The notes beneath the pieces were generated by a model. The model saw only the letters and a program-made list of their open reading frames with translations. It did not search any database and was not told where the DNA came from. A stretch of 25,745 bases of DNA from a virus. The position numbers were made by a program, and so were the translations under genes. The stretch spans positions 1 through 25,745 of IMG/VR virus record IMGVR_UViG_3300042868_004924; one strand, given 5' to 3'. This document shows positions 20,577 to 25,745 of this stretch, in pieces. Within the stretch, counting starts at the first letter, position 1, and each line of letters opens with the position of its first letter.

Positions 20577-20667
20577 AGCGCAGCGACTCAAGGATGCGGC
20601 GATCCGAGCCTGGGCATCTGACCGAAAGGTCGGAACTCAACCCCCAACGTTCCCGGAACGTCGCTAA
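20488..20667 (+). CDS. Small hypothetical protein in an overlapping frame
   Basis: 59 residues, MELEQAEPMRKIVKFVKSKG at the start and EQQREAQRLKDAAIRAWASD in the middle, ending PPTFPERR. A GAGG lies seven bases before the ATG. The composition is that of a normal soluble helical protein, unlike a random shadow frame. It lies in the +1 frame relative to the ribbon-helix-helix gene and overlaps its last 89 bases, and overlaps the following gene by 95 bases. A later ATG (MRKIVKF) is possible. No family is recognised. Confidence 0.5.
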   Translation: MELEQAEPMRKIVKFVKSKGSLPTPEQQREAQRLKDAAIRAWASDRKVGTQPPTFPERR

Positions 20668-20770
20668 TTGGCCCTTCCCAATCTCCATCATCGATGGAGA
20701 GGTGGTGAGAAACGTTTACAGGTTCGACCGCAAGACATTCCTTGCGGCTCAGCAGGAGGCTCTTCTATGA
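20573..20770 (+). CDS. Small hypothetical protein
   Basis: 65 residues from a GTG that overlaps the previous stop (GTGA). The first half is Arg/Ser-rich, lies within an overlap with another frame and is probably not well conserved; the second half (WPFPISIIDGEVVRNVYRFDRKTFLAAQQEALL) looks like real protein. The stop overlaps the next ATG as ATGA, which supports translation in this frame at least through that end. A start at the internal ATG (20594) is possible. Function unknown. Confidence 0.55.
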   Translation: MKRSDSRMRRSEPGHLTERSELNPQRSRNVANWPFPISIIDGEVVRNVYRFDRKTFLAAQQEALL

Positions 20771-20982
20771 ATCCCATGCATCTCAACAAGCCGGAGGAGA
20801 GATATCTTCAGCACGCCTACGTAATTGGCAAGATCATCTGTCTGCCCCATTACGTGGAGAAGGGGAAATTTGTCTGGCCGGGGCACACCAAGGATGCCCC
20901 CCGGCTTGTCTCAATGACGGAATTGATCAACCGGGGAGCCAAGAAGATTGACCTATTTCTTTGGAAGAGGCCCTACGCATGA
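20767..20982 (+). CDS. Hypothetical protein
   Basis: 71 residues, ATG overlapping the previous stop (ATGA). The sequence has EERYLQHAYVIGKIICLPHYVEKGKFVWPGH and ends LINRGAKKIDLFLWKRPYA, consistent with a small alpha/beta fold. There is no signal or membrane segment. It is coupled by ATGA to the MazG-like gene that follows. No family is recognised. Confidence 0.65.
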   Translation: MNPMHLNKPEERYLQHAYVIGKIICLPHYVEKGKFVWPGHTKDAPRLVSMTELINRGAKKIDLFLWKRPYA

Positions 20983-21284
20983 TGACCTACCCCATCGTGG
21001 AACTGGAGGTGATCCGCTGGGCTGAGGCCCGGGGCATCATTCCAAACGCCACCCCAAAGTCTCAGCTTCTCAAAGCCATGTCTGAGTTCGGTGAGCTTGC
21101 CGACGCGGAAGGCAAGGGAGATCTTGACGGGATTAAGGACGCAGTAGGTGACATCATGGTATGCCTCATCAACTACTGCGCTCTCCACGACATCAACCTT
21201 GTTGATTGTCTTAACGGTGCGTTTGAACAGATCAAACACCGCAAGGGCCGAATGATGCCTGATGGCACGTTCGTCAAGGAGTGA
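20979..21284 (+). CDS. MazG-like nucleotide pyrophosphohydrolase
   Basis: 101 residues from the ATG at 20979 that overlaps the previous stop; a TTG at 20961 is less likely. The conserved metal-binding pattern is LLKAMSEFGELADAEGKGDLDGIKDAVGDIMVCLINYC, the ExxE...D/ExxD plan of the MazG superfamily, which removes pyrophosphate from nucleoside triphosphates. Phage MazG proteins may adjust nucleotide or alarmone pools in the infected cell. Length fits a single-domain MazG-like protein. The stop overlaps the next start (GTGA). Confidence 0.82.
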   Translation: MMTYPIVELEVIRWAEARGIIPNATPKSQLLKAMSEFGELADAEGKGDLDGIKDAVGDIMVCLINYCALHDINLVDCLNGAFEQIKHRKGRMMPDGTFVKE

Positions 21285-21715
21285 CTGTGAACAGGCTGGA
21301 AAACTACGAAACCCTGTATCAAAAAGTTGGCCGCAAATACAAAGCCGTTTGCACGGTGCGTGACCTTCACTTCAAGTATGAGAACCTTCTACATGCAGGT
21401 CAATGGCGGATGGAATACTGTCCCAAAGACGGTTGTGGTCGGTACTGGTACGACGTAACCCCAGATATAGCATCTTGGTCTGCAGCGGCCATGATGGCTG
21501 AAAACGCGATGATCGAGTCCATTAACTCGGCAAGGTTTGCTGTGCCAAATTTTGGAGAAGGAGTACCTTTGACCAAAGCACAACAAAAAGCCGTGAAGCA
21601 AGCCAATAAGCTGATGAAGGATGTCGGTCTCCTTGATCCTCTGTGGTGGTCTCAACCCAGTGCCTTTGACATTGCAAAGGCCGGCATTGATGCCGTTAAG
21701 GAGTTTGGGAAATGA
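21281..21715 (+). CDS. Hypothetical protein
   Basis: 144 residues from a GTG overlapping the MazG-like stop; a second GTG two codons later is possible. The middle has an aromatic- and Cys-containing block (WRMEYCPKDGCGRYWYDVT) with a CxxxxC that could bind a metal, then an Ala/Met-rich helix (ASWSAAAMMAENAMIESIN). The C-terminus is LLDPLWWSQPSAFDIAKAG. No family is recognised. The stop overlaps a tiny frame at 21712. Confidence 0.65.
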   Translation: MTVNRLENYETLYQKVGRKYKAVCTVRDLHFKYENLLHAGQWRMEYCPKDGCGRYWYDVTPDIASWSAAAMMAENAMIESINSARFAVPNFGEGVPLTKAQQKAVKQANKLMKDVGLLDPLWWSQPSAFDIAKAGIDAVKEFGK

Positions 21716-21756
21716 TTCACACTCCCGGACCCTATGTGGAAAGGAGGGCGCCATGA
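21712..21756 (+). CDS. 14-codon mini-ORF with an HTPGPY start, possibly a gene remnant
   Basis: ATG overlaps the stop of the gene before it (ATGA) and its own stop overlaps the ATG of the gene after it (ATGA), so it fits the gap exactly. It reads MIHTPGPYVERRAP. From memory, HTPGPW/Y is a common N-terminal signature of small phage proteins about 60-100 residues long, so this could be the cut-down head of such a gene. The SD of the next gene (AAGGAGG) lies inside it. It may be translated only to couple its neighbours. Confidence 0.35.
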   Translation: MIHTPGPYVERRAP

Positions 21757-22022
21757 GCGGCGGCTTCTTTGGTTACGCTCAGTACAAGATCGATCAGATC
21801 GCGGATCAGATCTCTGATGTGATCCAAAGAAACGATCAAACACCATTCCCCTATTCCCCCGCCACTATTCAGCAACTGACAGAAGCTGTCAGGGCTTTAG
21901 AGATTGCCTTCGTTTACGCGAATAGAACTGACTGTCTCCTCAGCGGAGATGACTCAGAAGAATACTTTGAGAAGCGTCTTCAGCAAGACTTGATTGCCGT
22001 GGATGAAGATCTTAAGGACTGA
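21753..22022 (+). CDS. Hypothetical protein
   Basis: 89 residues with a strong SD (AAGGAGG). It begins MSGGFFGYAQYKIDQIADQISDVIQRND, a pattern I recall in small proteins of phage replication regions, and continues with helical, acidic sequence (LTEAVRALEIAFVYANRTDCLLSGDDSEEYFEKRL). No enzymatic motif is visible. It ends one base before the next start. Confidence 0.68.
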   Translation: MSGGFFGYAQYKIDQIADQISDVIQRNDQTPFPYSPATIQQLTEAVRALEIAFVYANRTDCLLSGDDSEEYFEKRLQQDLIAVDEDLKD

Positions 22023-22023
22023 C

Positions 22024-22239
22024 ATGGACAAGTTCTACGTCATTTCGTTTGATTCCGTTGGAAACGTCATTGACACCAAACGGGTCGCTGTAAACGCCAA
22101 GTCCCCAGACCGGGCATTGGATGCGTTCTGGTGCTGGGCGCGGCTTCAACCCTGGTATATGCACACCTGGGATTTGAAGATCCATTTGGAAGAGATCCGC
22201 CAGATCGACCCCCCAATGGGGCCAGTCAAACTGAACTAA
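22024..22239 (+). CDS. Hypothetical protein, last of the recombination operon
   Basis: 71 residues. MDKFYVISFDSVGNVIDTKRVAVNAKSPDRALDAFWCW looks like a small alpha/beta fold; the C-terminus is acidic with Pro. It starts one base after the previous stop. It carries the last TGTAAACG copy seen in the window (22089-22096). After it the gene chain is interrupted for about 96 bases. Confidence 0.62.
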   Translation: MDKFYVISFDSVGNVIDTKRVAVNAKSPDRALDAFWCWARLQPWYMHTWDLKIHLEEIRQIDPPMGPVKLN

Positions 22240-22335
22240 GGGTTAGTACTAGTAGACAGATCTATCTGATCTGCGATGCTATCGCTAGCTGTGATGACAG
22301 CAACGTCACCATCAAGATAAACCAGGAGAAAGCAG
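22240..22335. promoter_or_regulatory. Spacer with three adjacent inverted repeats
   Basis: Perfect repeats follow each other: CAGAT/ATCTG (22257-22268), GCGAT/ATCGC around GCT (22273-22285) and GTGA/TCAC (about 22291-22309). None has a T-run. It is the only real break in the rightward gene chain after 17669 and marks the border between the recombination operon and the small-gene array. An AGGAG SD closes it. It may be a processing site, an operator or a recombination border. Confidence 0.4.
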
Positions 22336-22491
22336 ATGAAAACCAAGATGCTGACAATGTCCCGCCGCCTGTGGAACACGGGCAACCCTCGACTTGACCG
22401 GCGCAACCAACTGGAATGGGTGCAGGCTGTGCGCCGTCTGGGCGACAAGTGGCTGCTGGCAGTGCCGGTGGCACGGAAGGAGCAAGCATGA
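22336..22491 (+). CDS. Small basic hypothetical protein
   Basis: 51 residues, SD AGGAG ten bases upstream. MKTKMLTMSRRLWNTGNPRL is followed by a helical basic stretch (WVQAVRRLGDKWLLAVPVARKEQA). The stop overlaps the next ATG (ATGA). No family is recognised; small size and basic charge would suit an RNA- or DNA-binding or inhibitor peptide, but nothing shows this. Confidence 0.55.
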   Translation: MKTKMLTMSRRLWNTGNPRLDRRNQLEWVQAVRRLGDKWLLAVPVARKEQA

Positions 22492-22739
22492 CCACCGAAG
22501 ACGAAATCCGCCGCGTGCTGCACCCCGAGGCGCACGAACCCATGCAGTACAACCCGCGCATCCCGCTGGGTTGCGACCAACAGGGCCGCTACCCGCAGGC
22601 CGCTGAACCCTGCACTGACCTCGACGAACTGGGCGTCAAGCTGCCGCCGCAGGAGCCGTGGTGGCCGTACATCCTGGGTGCTGTGGTGGGCCTGTTGGCG
22701 CTGGTGCTGGTGTTTGCGCCGCTGGGGGTGATCAAGTGA
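22488..22739 (+). CDS. Small C-terminally anchored membrane protein
   Basis: 83 residues, ATG overlapping the previous stop. The first 55 residues are polar (MTTEDEIRRVLHPEAHEP, then LGCDQQGRYPQAAEPC); residues about 58-83 (PWWPYILGAVVGLLALVLVF) form one membrane helix close to the C-terminus. With the bulk on the N-terminal side it would be a tail-anchored protein facing the cytoplasm. A holin is possible but the length and single span are not decisive, and no endolysin lies nearby. The stop overlaps the next GTG (GTGA). Confidence 0.62.
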   Translation: MTTEDEIRRVLHPEAHEPMQYNPRIPLGCDQQGRYPQAAEPCTDLDELGVKLPPQEPWWPYILGAVVGLLALVLVFAPLGVIK

Positions 22740-23407
22740 CGCCCCTTATCACTGAGTTTGTAAAAGTCACTAATGATGCTGAACGGTGGACTTGGTTTGA
22801 TGTAGGAAACATTCCAGAACTTGTGGAGGCAAGGCTTGATGATGAATTATTTGCTATGCCATATCCGCGCACCGCGTTTTGCGGCGTTGATGTGGACGGA
22901 AGTAAGTTTTGCGTGGCGCTGATTACTGGTGACAACCATGTAAGCGTAGCCGGCAGGTATGACACCGGCAAATTTCCCGCAATCATTAAGCCGTTCTCTT
23001 ACATAAACACCGACGAAGGGATACGCATCTACGGAGGAGAAGGCATGGAGCCTCCTTCTCGGGCGCATTACCTGCCAGTCATCGCGCTCGTCAGTCGTTT
23101 TGTACAAAGCCTAAACGCTGTGACGCAGACGGCATATTTTCCGACGCCCAAAAAGTCCCTTCTGAATGCCGCTCGGGCCGCCAAGGGAAAGCCATTGGCG
23201 TTGTTTGATTGGCACACCGTTGAGATTGCGCCCAAAAAACCCAAGGGCGAGCCGCAAGGCGGCACCCACGCATCACCAAGATTGCACGACAGGCGCGGTC
23301 ATTGGCGCATCTGTAAAGGCGGCAAAAAGGCTTGGGTCAAAGCCTGCAAAGTTGGTAATGCCAGCAAGGGCGTTGTGTTCAAGGACTACGAGGTGAAAGA
23401 TGGCTGA
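22736..23407 (+). CDS. Hypothetical protein with a HASPRLHDRRGHWR C-terminal module
   Basis: 223 residues from a GTG overlapping the previous stop. The N-terminal two thirds have no recognised fold. The C-terminus THASPRLHDRRGHWRICKGG followed by KKAWVKACKVG and VFKDYEV matches a short basic module that I recall at the end of many unrelated phage proteins (HxSPRxHxRRGHWR...VWV..C.VG). That module is probably a nucleic-acid binding or targeting tail; its function is not established. The gene has lower GC than its neighbours at its start, suggesting separate origin. It overlaps the next gene by eight bases. Confidence 0.68.
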   Translation: MTPLITEFVKVTNDAERWTWFDVGNIPELVEARLDDELFAMPYPRTAFCGVDVDGSKFCVALITGDNHVSVAGRYDTGKFPAIIKPFSYINTDEGIRIYGGEGMEPPSRAHYLPVIALVSRFVQSLNAVTQTAYFPTPKKSLLNAARAAKGKPLALFDWHTVEIAPKKPKGEPQGGTHASPRLHDRRGHWRICKGGKKAWVKACKVGNASKGVVFKDYEVKDG

Positions 23408-23927
23408 CCTGAGACAAGCCGCCCAGCAGGCGCTGAAGGCGTTGGAGAAGACACACACGCAGCCGGGGTGCGAACAGTGGCAAGCCGAACGTAAAGCGTC
23501 AGTAGCCCTACGCGCCGCGCTGGCGCATCAGGATGAGCCCGACCTCTCTCGTTGCCCCCAATGCAACGGCCCCGCCGACAACGGCTTCGACCGCAGCATT
23601 CCGCCGAGTCCATACCTTTGCACGAAATGCATGGCCGAGCCGGTGGAGCCCATTGCCTGGATGGTCCACACCGTGGACGGCCAGAGTGCCTACGTCACCG
23701 ACAACCCGACAGAACTCAAGGAGGGGCAGAGCGCCTATGCGCTGTACCCGGGGCCGTTTGAGCAGGTTTTGCTGACGGATGAGGAGATTCTCAAGGCCAT
23801 TGGCTGGGAGCGTGCTGAGATGTACATGAAGCTGGCTCCGAACTTCCCGGTGGATGAAGCGAAACAAGAAACGCTGAAAAACGCCCGCGCTGTCGAGCGG
23901 GCTGTATGGGAGAAGAATCATGGCTGA
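23400..23927 (+). CDS. Modular array protein A, with zinc-ribbon insert
   Basis: 175 residues. N-terminal helix module MADLRQAAQQALKALEK, variable insert, second helix VALRAALAHQDEP, then a zinc-ribbon-like insert with CPQC (Cys 52, 55) and CTKC (Cys 74, 77), then the IAWM module (EPVEPIAWMVHTVDG), an ALYPGPFEQ segment and a helical C-terminus LLTDEEILKAIGWE. It is the first of several related genes. The 33 bases from the start are identical to those of the gene at 23920. Function unknown. Confidence 0.7.
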   Translation: MADLRQAAQQALKALEKTHTQPGCEQWQAERKASVALRAALAHQDEPDLSRCPQCNGPADNGFDRSIPPSPYLCTKCMAEPVEPIAWMVHTVDGQSAYVTDNPTELKEGQSAYALYPGPFEQVLLTDEEILKAIGWERAEMYMKLAPNFPVDEAKQETLKNARAVERAVWEKNHG

Positions 23928-24246
23928 CCTGAGACAAGCCGCCCAGCAGGCGTTGGAGGCGTTGAGGAAAAGTGTGGGGGCAATGCGTGGTCTGTATGGT
24001 GGTTGGCGTTGCGAAGCACCTTTAAGAGCAGCAGACGCAGCCATCCACGCCTTGGAAGCCGCGCTGGAGCAGCCGGATCAGAGCAAGGGTTTCACTGTGA
24101 ACCGAGACGACATCACCCGCATGGCGCGGGAGGCTGGGTTCTCCGATAAGCAATCTGAAGTCTACTTTGACCGCATGCTTCAGCGTTTCGCCGCCCTCGT
24201 CGCCGCTGCCGAGAACGCCAACGCTGCGCCATCGAGGCCGTTTTAA
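23920..24246 (+). CDS. Modular array protein B
   Basis: 108 residues. Shares the MADLRQAAQQALEAL helix with its neighbour, then a different insert (SVGAMRGLYGGWRCEAPLRA), the second helix AIHALEAALEQPDQ and a C-terminal domain VNRDDITRMAREAGFSDKQSEVYFDRMLQRFAALVAAAE, which is a helical module I recall at the end of many Burkholderiales phage proteins. It lacks the IAWM module. It overlaps the previous gene by eight bases. Confidence 0.7.
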   Translation: MADLRQAAQQALEALRKSVGAMRGLYGGWRCEAPLRAADAAIHALEAALEQPDQSKGFTVNRDDITRMAREAGFSDKQSEVYFDRMLQRFAALVAAAENANAAPSRPF

Positions 24247-24257
24247 GGAGAAGAACA

Positions 24258-24593
24258 ATGAGTAAATCTACCGCCCTGCGGCTGGCTGATGAAGTTGCAG
24301 CTATGCAACCCGCGTACTTCACGCGTGAAGTCGCCACCGAACTGCGTCGGCTGGTTGCCGATAACGAGCGGCTGCATCAGATCAACCAGTCCCACGAGAT
24401 GAAGCTGTCGGTGCGTGGGTACGAGATACAGATCGAAGACCTGAGGTTGGCACACGCTGAACTTCGGGATAGGAACGCCGAACTGCTGGAGGCGTTGCGC
24501 AAATTGCTGTTTGCCGACGATCAAGAGCGGGACGACGCAGTTGTTGGTGCCCGCGCCATCGAGACCAAGCTGAAGGAGAAGAACCATGACTGA
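24258..24593 (+). CDS. Modular array protein, coiled coil
   Basis: 111 residues, SD AAGGAG. STALRLADEVAAM is followed by TREVATELRRLVADNERLHQINQ and a long heptad-rich helix to LRDRNAELLEALRKLL. It is related to the gene at 25192, which has the same ALxLAD, AAELRRL and ELLEAL segments in a shorter form. The C-terminal AIETKLKEKNHD is the repeated end of this family and encodes the SD of the next gene. A structural or scaffolding coiled coil is the safest description. Confidence 0.68.
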   Translation: MSKSTALRLADEVAAMQPAYFTREVATELRRLVADNERLHQINQSHEMKLSVRGYEIQIEDLRLAHAELRDRNAELLEALRKLLFADDQERDDAVVGARAIETKLKEKNHD

Positions 24594-25071
24594 TCTGAAG
24601 AAAGCCGCCCAGCAGGCGCTGGAGGCGTTGGAAATGAATTACAAACTTATTAATGGAGAAGGAAGTTACTTTGGTTTAGAGGGGGCTATGGATGGGTATT
24701 ACAGCGGGTGTTTTGATATAGACGGAACAAACAAACTAACAAATAAAACTATGACCGCCCTCCGCGCCGCGCTGGCGCAGGAGGAGCAGGAGCCGGTGGC
24801 GTGGCGCACATTTGACGGTGAGGGAGGATATGACTACCGCACCTACGACGACAACGAAAACTACCGTGATGAGTGGGATAGGCGAAATCCAAACCATAAA
24901 GGATGGGTCGAACCACTCTACACCCACCCACCCCGCCGCGAGTGGCAGTCGTTGAGTGAGGAGGAGATCAACGAAACACTCGATAACAACTTGGAAGGCG
25001 GCACTTCTTTGTTTGACATTTGCCGCGCCATCGAGCAGGCGCTGAAGGAGAAGAATCATGATGTACTTTGA
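24586..25071 (+). CDS. Modular array protein C, with AT-rich insert
   Basis: 161 residues. N-terminal helix MTDLKKAAQQALEALE and second helix ALRAALAQ frame a 40-residue insert (NYKLINGEGSYFGLEG to NKLTNKTMT) whose DNA is markedly AT-rich in a GC-rich gene. Next come the EPVAWR module, a Tyr/Asp-rich block with DYRTYDDNENYRDEWD, GWVEPLYTHPPRREWQSLSEEEI and the C-terminal helix CRAIEQALKEKNHD. The PLYTHPP and SLSEEEI segments are known to me from other phage cassette proteins. It overlaps neighbours at both ends. Confidence 0.7.
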   Translation: MTDLKKAAQQALEALEMNYKLINGEGSYFGLEGAMDGYYSGCFDIDGTNKLTNKTMTALRAALAQEEQEPVAWRTFDGEGGYDYRTYDDNENYRDEWDRRNPNHKGWVEPLYTHPPRREWQSLSEEEINETLDNNLEGGTSLFDICRAIEQALKEKNHDVL

Positions 25072-25195
25072 GAGAAACCAACCACACTGCTTTGTGTGGC
25101 CCGCCCTTGGGTTTGGTAGAGACGACCTGCATGGTTTTTGGATTGGCATCGGTTGGCTAAACATGGAAGTTGGTTGGAAGGAGAAGAACCAATGA
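25058..25195 (+). CDS. Small aromatic-rich hypothetical protein
   Basis: 45 residues beginning MMYFERNQPHCFVWPALGFG and ending GWLNMEVGWKEKNQ. The ATG overlaps the previous gene by 14 bases, and the previous gene provides an AAGGAG SD. The last codons (KEKNQ) contain the SD of the following gene, and the stop overlaps its ATG. Rich in Trp, Phe and Gly, with a beta-like pattern. No family recognised. Confidence 0.55.
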   Translation: MMYFERNQPHCFVWPALGFGRDDLHGFWIGIGWLNMEVGWKEKNQ

Positions 25196-25416
25196 GCCAA
25201 CCCAAAGCCCTATTTCTTGCTGATGTCATTAAGGCAGACCCCGCAAGCAAAACACATCACGACGAGGCCGCAGCCGAACTGCGCCGGTTGCACGCGGAGA
25301 ACGGGGAACTGCTGGAGGCGTTGAAGTTGGCGCAGTCAATCATTGGGCATCCAGAAGACGCGCACAGCAAGCTCATTGCCGCCGCCATCGCCAAAGCAGA
25401 AGGAGAGAAGACATGA
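25192..25416 (+). CDS. Modular array protein, short coiled coil
   Basis: 74 residues. PKALFLADVIKADP, then HHDEAAAELRRLHAENGELLEALKLAQSI and a C-terminal helix IAAAIAKAEGEKT. It is a shorter relative of the gene at 24258. ATGA joins link it to both neighbours. Function unknown; the leucine heptads suggest an oligomer. Confidence 0.68.
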   Translation: MSQPKALFLADVIKADPASKTHHDEAAAELRRLHAENGELLEALKLAQSIIGHPEDAHSKLIAAAIAKAEGEKT

Positions 25417-25622
25417 AACTCACCCCGTGGTTCCCCGCCAACGTCAAGCCTGTCAGGGCGGGGGTGTATCAGGTTAGAGAAACTGACACTTTGCCTTGGT
25501 ATAGACGTTGGGATGGGGCGCACTGGCATATCGGGGCAAAAAGTGTTCGCATTGCCGCAGCTACATCAATGCCGATTGATAGTCAACTTCCCTGGCGCGG
25601 CATCGCGGAGGAACCGAAATGA
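25413..25622 (+). CDS. Small WYRRWDG-type hypothetical protein
   Basis: 69 residues. TPWFPANVKPVRAGVYQV, TLPWYRRWDGAHWHIGA and a C-terminus QLPWRGIAEEP are Trp-rich and match a short phage family I recall (KPVR.GVY......YRRWDG..W). Function is not established. It is linked by ATGA overlaps to the genes on both sides. Confidence 0.65.
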   Translation: MKLTPWFPANVKPVRAGVYQVRETDTLPWYRRWDGAHWHIGAKSVRIAAATSMPIDSQLPWRGIAEEPK

Positions 25623-25745
25623 CCACATGGCACAAAGGCCCGCCGCCTAGCATCGGCTGGTGGCCGGCGAGTCGCAGACGAAACCCAGACCTACTGCGGT
25701 GGTGGAATGGTAGGGAATGGAGTGGTTCAGCGCACATCACTTGGA
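25619..25745 (+). CDS. Start of another Trp-rich small protein (partial)
   Basis: ATG overlaps the previous stop. The 42 residues visible, MTTWHKGPPPSIGWWPAS and then LRWWNGREWSGSAH, contain the Trp-Trp-Asn-Gly pattern similar to the YRRWDG block of its neighbour, so the two may be paralogs. The gene runs off the right edge. Confidence 0.55.
   Translation, partial: MTTWHKGPPPSIGWWPASRRRNPDLLRWWNGREWSGSAHITW

Larger units (their letters stand above)
23400..24618 (+). repeat. Repeated gene-start cassette of the array
   Basis: A 33-base identical segment begins at both 23400 and 23920 (ATGGCTGACCTGAG through CAGCAGGCG), and a diverged copy begins at 24586. The SD segment AAGGAGAAGAAYCATG or a close form recurs before 24258, 24586, 25058 and 25192. 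Repeats of this size in adjacent genes allow unequal recombination and insert exchange. Confidence 0.75.

Noticed and set aside
22488-22739. Holin
   Set aside because: One C-terminal span only, no endolysin or spanin nearby; the call would rest on hydrophobicity alone.
23400-25071. CRISPR array
   Set aside because: The repeats are gene starts and coding modules at irregular spacing of about 500-700 bases, not short repeats with uniform spacers.

Overview
The window is a 25.7-kb piece of a tailed double-stranded DNA phage (Caudoviricetes). It carries both terminase subunits, a portal, a scaffold-like protein and head proteins next to a phage replication and recombination set. Base composition is GC-rich (roughly 58% by eye). 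The small-gene block at the right end resembles cassettes I associate from memory with phages of Burkholderiales and freshwater betaproteobacteria, so that host group is a tentative guess. I see no integrase, tRNA, rRNA, IS element or CRISPR array. Both edges cut through genes.

Layout. (1) Positions 1-8016, leftward: terS, a LexA-type winged-helix gene, terL, portal, a small protein, a GroES-like protein, scaffold, two head proteins and the first codons of a probable capsid gene. (2) Positions 8017-8471: a non-coding hub with a cluster of DnaA boxes, a leftward promoter that overlaps one of them, a tandem operator-like repeat and several hairpins. This is a candidate origin and control region. 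(3) Positions 8472-14128, rightward: a SprT-like zinc metalloprotease, a MoxR-type AAA+ ATPase (with a near-consensus parS site inside it), a metallopeptidase-like/VWA partner, a 23-residue membrane peptide and five small genes, closed by a symmetric terminator. (4) Positions 14181-16661, leftward: a primase-helicase, an HNH-like small protein and two hypotheticals. (5) Positions 16662-17251: about 500 bp without a convincing gene, then a candidate structured small RNA with its own promoter and terminator. (6) RusA (leftward) diverges from a rightward recombination operon (17669-22239) containing a Cas4/RecB-like nuclease, a DUF1071/Sak3-type annealing protein, a protein with an SSB-like C-terminal tip, a ribbon-helix-helix protein, a MazG-like protein and many small genes joined by start/stop overlaps. 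(7) Positions 22336-25745: a tightly packed array of small paralogous genes made of shared and variable modules.

How it works together. The left arm builds and fills the head. The centre and right make, recombine and process DNA: primase-helicase, exonuclease plus annealing protein, RusA resolvase and an SSB-tip adaptor. The SprT/AAA+/VWA trio is the least ordinary part; it looks like a protein-remodelling or proteolytic machine of unknown target. A second signal runs across the genes: the 7-mer TGTAAAC is found about 20 times on the two strands in all reading frames, roughly ten times more than base composition predicts.
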